Below are positions 33,955 through 39,333 of a stretch of 39,333 bases of DNA, piece after piece. Under the pieces are notes generated by a model. That model did no database searches and was not told the DNA's origin. It saw only the letters and a program-made list of their open reading frames with translations. The stretch spans positions 1 through 39,333 of the forward strand of contig CAYTWF010000021.1 of NCBI GenBank assembly GCA_964441705.1, in the 5' to 3' direction. Both the position numbers and the translations under genes were made by a program. The DNA is from Eshraghiella sp964441705 (GTDB lineage Bacteria > Bacillota > Clostridia > Lachnospirales > Lachnospiraceae). The stretch's first letter is position 1; each line of letters starts with the position of its first letter.

Positions 33955-33995
33955 ATAATTCTCCAATCTGACCCTATGGTCTAATTAACACTTAA

Positions 33996-34397
33996 TCAGG
34001 TTGTAGCCATTGCAGCCTTGATTCTCTCAAAGCTCATTTTGATACTGTCCGTAACGCCCTGATAGTACAGCTGGTTGGACGCCAGCTCAACATTCTCTGT
34101 ATCAATATCAACATTGTTGCCATCAGTCCTGTAGGACAGAGTTGAGTTGTCAGTATATACTGTAGGCTTAAGGTTATTATAATCTATATCCCTGACTGTC
34201 TGCGTCAGTGACTTAGAAGAAGTACCAGCCTTGGCAACTGCATTGGACAGCACTGATTCAAAGCTTACATCCTGTCTCTTATACTCAGGTGTATCAACAT
34301 TAGCAATATTACTGCTGATAACTTCGTTGCGTTTCCATGAATAATTAGCTGCTGACGTAAGCAGGTCAACATACGCAAATGCTCCTGAATTAACCAT
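33996..34397 (-). CDS. flgB: Flagellar proximal rod protein FlgB (first operon gene)
   Basis: A 133-aa rod protein with the signature 'SSNIANVDTPEYKRQDVSFE' and the C-terminal helix 'QLYYQGVTDSIKMSFERIKA'. It starts the operon, as in B. subtilis. A strong AAGGAAGGAG site lies just before ATG at 34397. The promoter is about 128 bp upstream of the start codon, leaving a leader of about 120 nt. Confidence 0.96.
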   Translation of the reverse strand: MVNSGAFAYVDLLTSAANYSWKRNEVISSNIANVDTPEYKRQDVSFESVLSNAVAKAGTSSKSLTQTVRDIDYNNLKPTVYTDNSTLSYRTDGNNVDIDTENVELASNQLYYQGVTDSIKMSFERIKAAMATT

Positions 34398-34419
34398 TGT
34401 TATTCTCCTTCCTTCTGTT

Positions 34420-34484
34420 CAGGCATATCGCCTGGTGTAACGCATCCTTGCTTTGTATAATAACGGTGTATCCATTTTCACCGT
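34420..34484 (-). promoter_or_regulatory. Leader hairpins upstream of flgB
   Basis: Two hairpins can form in the leader: ACGGTG/CACCGT (34463-34468 with 34479-34484, 10-nt loop) and CAGGC/GCCTG (34420-34424 with 34430-34434, 5-nt loop). Neither is followed by a U-run, so they are not terminators. The second lies a few bases before the flgB ribosome binding site. I found no match to c-di-GMP riboswitch consensus sequences. A role in RNA stability or translation is possible. Confidence 0.4.
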
Positions 34485-34524
34485 AAAATTGCAGACTGAC
34501 CCCATCTTTAGTTTCACATATTCT

Positions 34525-34552
34525 ATTATAAGTGTTTGGAATAAAATGTAAA
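34525..34552 (-). promoter_or_regulatory. Sigma-A promoter of the flagellar/chemotaxis operon
   Basis: On the minus strand TTTACA (34547-34552), a 16-bp spacer, and a perfect TATAAT (34525-34530). It is the only good promoter between codY and flgB, and codY is closed off by a terminator. It therefore most likely drives the whole operon with the vegetative sigma factor, comparable to the B. subtilis P(fla/che) promoter. Confidence 0.75.
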
Positions 34553-34556
34553 GCAA

Positions 34557-34612
34557 AAATTACCCTATTTTGTGTTTTTTTGTTGAAATTGATACAACAT
34601 ATAGGGTAATTT
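34557..34612. promoter_or_regulatory. 12-bp inverted repeat just upstream of the flagellar promoter
   Basis: AAATTACCCTAT at 34557-34568 and its exact complement ATAGGGTAATTT at 34601-34612, with 32 bp between arms and 44 bp between arm centres. One arm abuts the -35. A second palindrome, GGTAAT-TTG-ATTACC (34605-34619), overlaps the distal arm. The spacer contains a T-tract. This looks like paired operator sites for a regulator of the operon. It does not match the CodY box. The regulator is unknown. Confidence 0.5.
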
Positions 34613-34629
34613 GATTACCACACACAATT

Positions 34630-34673
34630 TACCATAAAATAAAGAATCGCCATATCAAGCGATACAGCGATTC
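34630..34673 (-). terminator. Intrinsic terminator after codY
   Basis: On the minus strand GAATCGC (34667-34673) pairs with GCGATTC (34644-34650), with an inner TATC/GATA pair set across a small internal loop. The stem is followed by TTTATTTTATGG. It lies 6 bp past the codY stop and separates codY from the flagellar operon. Confidence 0.75.
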
Positions 34674-34679
34674 CATTCA

Positions 34680-35465
34680 CTAAAAATTATTATTAAGTCT
34701 TATTCTGTCTAATTCCTCAAATACCACGTCATTGAGTACCTTGATATATGTACCCTTCATCCCTGATGACCTGGATTCAATCACTCCTGCACTCTCAAAC
34801 TTCCTAAGTGCATTAACTATTACCGATCTGGTTATTCCCACCCGGTCTGCTATCTTGCTGGCTACGAGAATTCCTTCATTCCCATTAAGCTCATCAAATA
34901 TATGCAGTATTGCCTCGAGTTCTGAATATGACAATGTGCTTATAGCCGACTTGACTATATGTACCTTTCTGTCCTCTTCAGCATTCTCTTCATTAACTGA
35001 ACGCATCATTTCAAGTCCAACTACAGTTGTTCCATACTCGCATAAAATAATGTCATCAATATCATACTGGCTGTCCACCTTATACATGAACAGTGTTCCC
35101 AGTCTCTCTCCTGCTATATCAATAGGAGCAATAATTGCCTGATACTTATTGGCACATCCCTCTGCAAAGCCCAGCGTCTCAAGATTCACATTTTCCTTGG
35201 TGGACAGAACATTAAGAATTCTCTCATTGAACATATGGTCAACAAAGCCTCCGACCTCGTCATCAATAAGCTCCTTAATCTCATCTACACCATTATTAAT
35301 ACTGACCCCCAGCACTTTACCCTTCCGGCTTATAACCAGAACATTGGATAAAAGAATCTCGCTCATTACTTTGCATATGTCATTAAACACTACCTTGTGA
35401 GAACTGTTATTATGCAACAACTTGTTAATCTTGCGCGTCTTATCTAATAATTGTACGCTGCTCAT
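34680..35465 (-). CDS. codY: Global nutritional repressor CodY
   Basis: A 261-aa CodY (B. subtilis 259). The N-terminal GAF domain (about 1-155) starts 'MSSVQLLDKTRKINKLLHNN', and the C-terminal winged HTH (about 195-245) contains 'VASKIADRVGITRSVIVNAL'. CodY senses branched-chain amino acids and GTP and represses adaptive genes, among them the fla/che operon in B. subtilis. ATG at 35465 is used: it matches the family start and AAGGGCAGG precedes it. The frame stays open 19 codons further to 35522, which would overlap the promoter. It has its own promoter and terminator. Confidence 0.97.
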   Translation of the reverse strand: MSSVQLLDKTRKINKLLHNNSSHKVVFNDICKVMSEILLSNVLVISRKGKVLGVSINNGVDEIKELIDDEVGGFVDHMFNERILNVLSTKENVNLETLGFAEGCANKYQAIIAPIDIAGERLGTLFMYKVDSQYDIDDIILCEYGTTVVGLEMMRSVNEENAEEDRKVHIVKSAISTLSYSELEAILHIFDELNGNEGILVASKIADRVGITRSVIVNALRKFESAGVIESRSSGMKGTYIKVLNDVVFEELDRIRLNNNF

Positions 35466-35512
35466 TGTTACCTGCCCTTCACAACCTTCTCCGTTGAGTT
35501 TCTCATAAGAGA

Positions 35513-35541
35513 ATAGTATCACACAAGAATGTAAATTTCAA
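35513..35541 (-). promoter_or_regulatory. codY promoter
   Basis: On the minus strand TTGAAA (35536-35541), 17-bp spacer, TACTAT (35513-35518). Transcription would begin near 35506, about 40 bp before the codY start codon. The spacing is ideal and both boxes are one or two mismatches from consensus. Confidence 0.65.
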
Positions 35542-35553
35542 GATTTTTAGGCA

Positions 35554-35568
35554 AATTTACTGATAATT
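35554..35568. promoter_or_regulatory. Candidate CodY box upstream of codY
   Basis: AATTTACTGATAATT differs from the CodY consensus AATTTTCWGAAAATT at two symmetric positions. It is centred about 55 bp upstream of the predicted codY transcription start and 13 bp upstream of the -35. A much weaker match (four mismatches) is at 35583-35597. This suggests CodY autoregulation. Confidence 0.55.
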
Positions 35569-35602
35569 CAGTCAAATATCAAAATATTCTGTAAAAAGAA
35601 AG

Positions 35603-37666
35603 TTATTTCTTCATATTTTCTACATATCCGCACTGTTCATCTGCGCACACAAGCTTATTGCCCTTTTCAAGCATATATCCACCGCAATCCGGACACTTCT
35701 TCTCTGATGGCCTGTTCCAGGACATAAAATCGCATTCGCTGTTCTCACAGCCATAGTATCTTCTGCCCTTTCTGGTTCTGAGTATAACAATATCACTTCC
35801 ACATTTAGGACACGCCACACCTGCTTTTTCAAGGTATGGTTTCGTATTCTTACATTCCGGGAATCCTGGGCAGGCAAGGAATTTACCATGAGGACCATAT
35901 TTAATAACCATATTGCGTCCGCAGTTCTCACAGATAACATCTGTTACCTCGTCCTCTATTTTAATCTCCTCCAGTTCCTTCTCAGCAAGCTTAACTGCCT
36001 CATCAAGGTCAGGATAGAAATTGCTTACAACGGTTTTCCAGTTAACGCTTCCCTCCTCAACCTTATCAAGAAGTGATTCCATGTTAGCTGTAAAATTAAC
36101 ATCAACTATTGATGGGAAGGACTGCTTCATAATCTTGTTAACAGCCTCTCCAATTTCAGTAACATATAGATTCTTCTGTTCCTTGGTAACATATCTTCTG
36201 GCTACAATAGTTCCTATAGTTGGAGCATATGTAGACGGACGTCCAATACCAAGCTCCTCCATTGTCTTAACAAGTGATGCCTCTGTATAGTGAGCCGGTG
36301 GCTGAGTAAAATGCTGCTTATTATCAAAGCTCTCAAGCGTCAGTATGGAATCCTCACTCATTGAATTAAGCATTACTGCATCTGACTTTTCATCCTCATC
36401 CGACATATATACAGACATATAGCCTTCAAATTTGATTTTGGAGGTTGATACTCCAAATCTATATCTTCCGGCTCCAATTTTAACATTAGTTGTCTCATAT
36501 ACTGCATTAGCCATTCTGCTTGCAGTAAAACGCTTCCATATGAGCTGATATAACCTGAACTGCTCTCTTGAAAGAGAATCCTTAATCTCGCTTGGCGTAA
36601 GGTTAATATTAGTAGGCCTGATTGCCTCATGGGCATCCTGAATCTTCTTAGAGGTTTTCTTATTCTCCTCCGGTGCCATATAAAAGTCCTCGCCGTAGGT
36701 GTTACGAATAAATTCACGTGCTGCTGCGTCAGCCTCCTCAGATATTCTGGTGGAATCAGTACGCAGATATGTGATAATACCAATGGTTCCCATACCCTTA
36801 ATATCAACACCTTCATAAAGCTGCTGTGCAATTCTCATAGTTTTCTGTGTTGAAAAATTAAGAGTTTTTGATGCTTCCTGCTGCAATGTACTTGTAGTAA
36901 AAGGAAGGTGTGCCTTTTTATTTCTTTCGCCATGCTTAACCTCAGTTACAGTAAACTTGTTTTTGCCAATTTCCTTGACAATGCTGTTAACCTGCTCCTG
37001 ACTGGTAATGTTAATTTTTTCCTTATCATCACCAACAAACCTTGCGGTAACTGGCTTTTTCTCACCCTTAACATTAAGGATTGCATCCATTGTCCAGTAT
37101 TCCTCTGGAATAAACGCATTAATCTCATCCTCTCTGTCGCAGATAATTCTAAGTGCAACAGACTGAACACGTCCAGCTGAAAGGCCTCTTTTAACCTTAG
37201 CCCACAAAAGAGGACTTATGCTATAGCCAACCATTCTGTCAAGGATTCTTCTTGCCTGCTGGGCATCTACAAGGTCCATGTCAATTTTACGAGGTTCCTT
37301 GATAGAAGCCTTAACTGCATTCTTGGTAATCTCATTAAAGCTGATTCTGTTAATTCCCTTATCCTCCAGCTTGAGTGCTGCAGCAAGATGCCAGGATATA
37401 GCCTCTCCCTCACGGTCGGGGTCAGTTGCCAGATATATCTTGTCTGACTTCTTAACAAGCTTACGAAGATTGGCAAGTACATCTCCTTTTCCCCTTATTG
37501 TTATATATTTAGGTTCAAAATCTCCTTCAACATCAACGCCTAATGAACTTTTTGGAAGGTCTCTGACATGTCCATTGGAAGCAGCTACCTCGTAATTACT
37601 TCCAAGAAATTTTTTGATTGTTTTTACCTTTGCAGGTGATTCCACTATCACCAGATATTTTGCCAT
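35603..37666 (-). CDS. topA: DNA topoisomerase I (type IA)
   Basis: A 687-aa topoisomerase I that relaxes negative supercoils. The TOPRIM domain has Glu9 and the Asp82/Asp84 pair ('LATDPDREGEAI'). The active-site Tyr300 lies in 'GIITYLRTDSTRIS'. The cap and strand-passage regions follow, with 'HEAIRPT', 'GIGRPSTYAPTIGTI' and 'TANMESLLDKVEEG'. Three C-terminal Cys4 zinc ribbons (about residues 575-680) complete it. A strong AAAGGAGG site precedes the ATG. The dprA-topA-codY-flgB order is like B. subtilis, minus trmFO, xerC and clpQY. Confidence 0.98.
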   Translation of the reverse strand: MAKYLVIVESPAKVKTIKKFLGSNYEVAASNGHVRDLPKSSLGVDVEGDFEPKYITIRGKGDVLANLRKLVKKSDKIYLATDPDREGEAISWHLAAALKLEDKGINRISFNEITKNAVKASIKEPRKIDMDLVDAQQARRILDRMVGYSISPLLWAKVKRGLSAGRVQSVALRIICDREDEINAFIPEEYWTMDAILNVKGEKKPVTARFVGDDKEKINITSQEQVNSIVKEIGKNKFTVTEVKHGERNKKAHLPFTTSTLQQEASKTLNFSTQKTMRIAQQLYEGVDIKGMGTIGIITYLRTDSTRISEEADAAAREFIRNTYGEDFYMAPEENKKTSKKIQDAHEAIRPTNINLTPSEIKDSLSREQFRLYQLIWKRFTASRMANAVYETTNVKIGAGRYRFGVSTSKIKFEGYMSVYMSDEDEKSDAVMLNSMSEDSILTLESFDNKQHFTQPPAHYTEASLVKTMEELGIGRPSTYAPTIGTIVARRYVTKEQKNLYVTEIGEAVNKIMKQSFPSIVDVNFTANMESLLDKVEEGSVNWKTVVSNFYPDLDEAVKLAEKELEEIKIEDEVTDVICENCGRNMVIKYGPHGKFLACPGFPECKNTKPYLEKAGVACPKCGSDIVILRTRKGRRYYGCENSECDFMSWNRPSEKKCPDCGGYMLEKGNKLVCADEQCGYVENMKK

Positions 37667-37719
37667 ATTTCCTCCTTTGATTCACCCTGAACATAATGTT
37701 GCGGTGAATTCCCTCTCAT

Positions 37720-38817
37720 TTAGATAACTCGAATGTAAAAATTCTTACTTATTTCCCTTATAATGCTTTTCATCTGAAGCCCCAGAAGTCCAGCAAATAC
37801 GCGGCCTGGCGGCAGCTTTGACTCGTCAATTAATGTATCAAGACCTTTGGGAGTAAAATCTAGTAATAGACTATACAACATTTTTTCGTCCGTGGCAAGA
37901 CAAAGATTTATTTTATTATCATTTTTCTTATGTGATACTGTAAGCTTAAGTTCCTCCAAAAGTGTATCGTATGAGCTTATAATTGCTGCACCCTCAGCAA
38001 TTATTTCGTTGCATCCTATACTGTCCGGGTCACCAAGCCTGCCCGGTACTGCATACACCTCACGATTCTGTTCCAACGCGTGATTAACAGTAATAAGTGA
38101 ACCGCTTTTGTGTCCCGCCTCTACTACAATCACTGCATCAGCAAGACCACTTATTATCCTATTGCGAAGAGGAAACATTCCCGGAACTGTCCTTGTTCCA
38201 GGCGGATACTCAGAGATAACGCCACCCGCCTTGAGCATATCCATATACAGATTGAAATTCTGCGCCGGATAGCATATGTCCGCGCTCCCTGCAAGCACAC
38301 CATAGGTTCGCCCACCAGCCATTACTGCTCCCCTATGTGCCTGTGTATCAATTCCAAGTGCAAGTCCGCTTATAACGTTGGCACCATTTTCTGCCAGCAC
38401 TCTTCCAAGCTCCTGTGCCACCCCTCTTCCATATGGAGAACAGTTTCTGGAGCCCACAACCGCCACACTTTTCTGATTCTCTATCGGAAGCTGTCCCCTA
38501 TAATACAATACACAGGGTCTGTCATATATATTCATTAATTTTGATGGATATTCCTTTTCACCTGGAAAGACGAACCGGATATCCGTATCCTCATACTCCT
38601 GATATTTCTCCATAATCCCACGTCTCAGATTACGGTCAAAAATACTGCACAAATCCTTTGGGGTCAGCTGCGGCACCTGTGCCATCTCATCATAATACGC
38701 ATTATATGCTGCCTCCGGGTCATTATTGAATAGTTCCAGTATTCCACGTATTTTAGCATTACCTATTCCTTCTATATTATTAAGCCAGAACCAGTATTGT
38801 CTATTCAACTTTGCCAC
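37720..38817 (-). CDS. dprA: DNA processing protein DprA (Smf)
   Basis: A 365-aa DprA. It protects incoming single-stranded DNA and loads RecA during natural transformation; it is widely conserved also in non-competent species. A SAM-like N-terminal part (about 1-75) leads to the Rossmann-type core: 'VAVVGSRNCSPYGRGVAQEL', 'VISGLALGIDTQAHRGA', 'FPLRNRIISGLADAVIVVEA' and 'KSGSLITVNHAL'. A small winged-helix end (about 305-360) follows. The start is GTG at 38817, with GAGGGG upstream; it overlaps the previous gene by 17 bp. It lies 53 bp before topA. Confidence 0.95.
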   Translation of the reverse strand: MAKLNRQYWFWLNNIEGIGNAKIRGILELFNNDPEAAYNAYYDEMAQVPQLTPKDLCSIFDRNLRRGIMEKYQEYEDTDIRFVFPGEKEYPSKLMNIYDRPCVLYYRGQLPIENQKSVAVVGSRNCSPYGRGVAQELGRVLAENGANVISGLALGIDTQAHRGAVMAGGRTYGVLAGSADICYPAQNFNLYMDMLKAGGVISEYPPGTRTVPGMFPLRNRIISGLADAVIVVEAGHKSGSLITVNHALEQNREVYAVPGRLGDPDSIGCNEIIAEGAAIISSYDTLLEELKLTVSHKKNDNKINLCLATDEKMLYSLLLDFTPKGLDTLIDESKLPPGRVFAGLLGLQMKSIIREISKNFYIRVI

Positions 38818-39333
38818 ACATCCCCTCTGTCTTATAGCCTATTGCCTCTGACACATTTTCAAATGAAATTCTGTCATTTCCCTCAATATCTGCTATAGTT
38901 CTCGCCACCTTCATAACCTTATGATAGCTCCTTGCCGATAAATCATACTTATCATACACTAATTTTATCAAATCCTTGGCATCCTTTTCCAGTGTACAAT
39001 AATAGCTTATCCGGCTGGCTGGTATCTGGGAATTATAGTCAAATGGCTGCCCTTTGTACCTTTCCCGTTGAATTTCATAGGTTTTTCTGACCTGCTCCTG
39101 CATCCACTGGCTTGTATACTGGTCCTGTGAGGGCTTTTCCATATCGTTATATCCAACTCTCGGCGCATTAACACAAATGTCAATCCTGTCCATTATAGGC
39201 CTGCTGAGGCGTCTAAAATGCTGTTCAATATCCTGCTGGCTGCATCTGCACCGGTTTCTGTCTGGAAAATATCCACATTTACATGGATTCATTGGGACAA
39301 TGATATTGATACAATGTAACGATGAACACGGCA
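38801..39333 (-). CDS. YifB/ComM-family Mg-chelatase-like AAA+ ATPase, C-terminal part
   Basis: Only the C-terminal part is in the window; the frame remains open to the edge. The Cys-rich 'MNPCKCGYFPDRNRCRCS' segment is a family signature, followed by 'RPIMDRIDICVNAPRVGYND' and the C-terminal helical domain 'LSARSYHKVMKVARTIADIE'. An apparent Met at 39292 is internal, since family members have matching residues before it. ComM of this family is a helicase that aids branch migration in natural transformation; the clostridial members are less studied. It ends with a 17-bp overlap into dprA. Confidence 0.93.
   Translation of the reverse strand, partial: PCSSLHCINIIVPMNPCKCGYFPDRNRCRCSQQDIEQHFRRLSRPIMDRIDICVNAPRVGYNDMEKPSQDQYTSQWMQEQVRKTYEIQRERYKGQPFDYNSQIPASRISYYCTLEKDAKDLIKLVYDKYDLSARSYHKVMKVARTIADIEGNDRISFENVSEAIGYKTEGMCGKVE

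Noticed and set aside
33511..33966. Longer flgC starting at TTG 33966
   Set aside because: The TTG overlaps the GGAG ribosome binding site of the ATG at 33954, and the shorter product matches the family start.
256..34397. Sigma-28-type internal promoters
   Set aside because: I found no TAAA-N15-CCGATAA match on the minus strand between genes by eye.
34461..34490. CodY box in the flgB leader (AATTTTACGGTGAAAAT)
   Set aside because: The half sites are separated by six rather than three bases, so the match to the consensus is poor.
34398..34524. c-di-GMP or other riboswitch before flgB
   Set aside because: The hairpins do not carry the conserved bases of the c-di-GMP-I or -II classes as I know them.
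34680..35522. Longer codY from 35522
   Set aside because: It would include the promoter -10 region and lacks family similarity in the first 19 residues.
1..39333. Plus-strand genes, mobile elements, CRISPR arrays, phage
   Set aside because: Plus-strand open frames are low-complexity shadows of minus-strand genes without ribosome binding sites; no transposase, integrase or regular spaced repeats were seen.

Overview
The window looks like chromosome from a motile, Gram-positive anaerobe of the class Clostridia. The best fit is a Lachnospiraceae member of the Roseburia / Agathobacter / Lachnospira type. The base composition is moderately AT-rich, Shine-Dalgarno sites are strong (AGGAGG type), CodY is present, and flagellar gene order is close to the Bacillus subtilis fla/che operon with motA-motB inserted after the hook gene. 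The genus is an inference from gene order and protein style; no rRNA is present to confirm it. Every recognised gene lies on the minus strand, so the window reads from high to low coordinates.

39333-35603: a DNA-maintenance block with the C-terminal part of a YifB/ComM-type AAA+ ATPase (cut by the window edge), dprA and topA. 35602-34680: codY, with a good sigma-A promoter, a CodY-box-like palindrome beside that promoter, and an intrinsic terminator after the gene. 34679-34398: the control region of the flagellar operon, with a sigma-A promoter, a 12-bp inverted repeat just upstream, and a leader of about 120 nt with hairpins.

34397-256: one nearly unbroken flagellar/chemotaxis operon. It runs flgB, flgC, fliE, fliF, fliG, fliH, fliI, fliJ, a ylxF/motE-like gene, fliK, flgD, a TIGR02530-type gene, flgE, flbD/swrD, motA, motB, fliL, fliM, fliY, cheY, fliO, fliP, fliQ, fliR, flhB, flhA, flhF, flhG, a PilZ/YcgR gene, cheB, cheA, cheW, cheC, cheD, a small membrane protein, the sigma-28 gene, a FapA/DUF342 gene, a small charged protein, a SwrB-like coiled-coil protein and a membrane-anchored protein with an MltG-N-like domain. 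Most genes are spaced by a few bases or overlap, which suggests translational coupling. Together they encode the rod, hook, MS ring, C ring, export gate and ATPase, stator, chemotaxis core, number/placement GTPases, a c-di-GMP-responsive brake and the late-class sigma factor. Filament, hook-associated and cap proteins, FlgM, CheR and receptors are not here and must lie elsewhere.

255-1: a leader-like stretch with an extended -10 promoter, several hairpins and a strong ribosome binding site whose start codon falls at or just beyond the window edge. By synteny with B. subtilis (sigD-swrB-rpsB) the next gene is probably rpsB. One hairpin loop can pair with the bases next to that ribosome binding site.

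Most of the window is a conventional flagellar operon. I did not see a clearly new defence, mobile or biosynthetic system. The most useful observations are the putative rpsB leader pseudoknot, the inverted repeat at the master flagellar promoter, the CodY box at codY, sodium-type features in the stator, hairpins flanking flgE, and the four poorly characterised accessory genes at the operon end.
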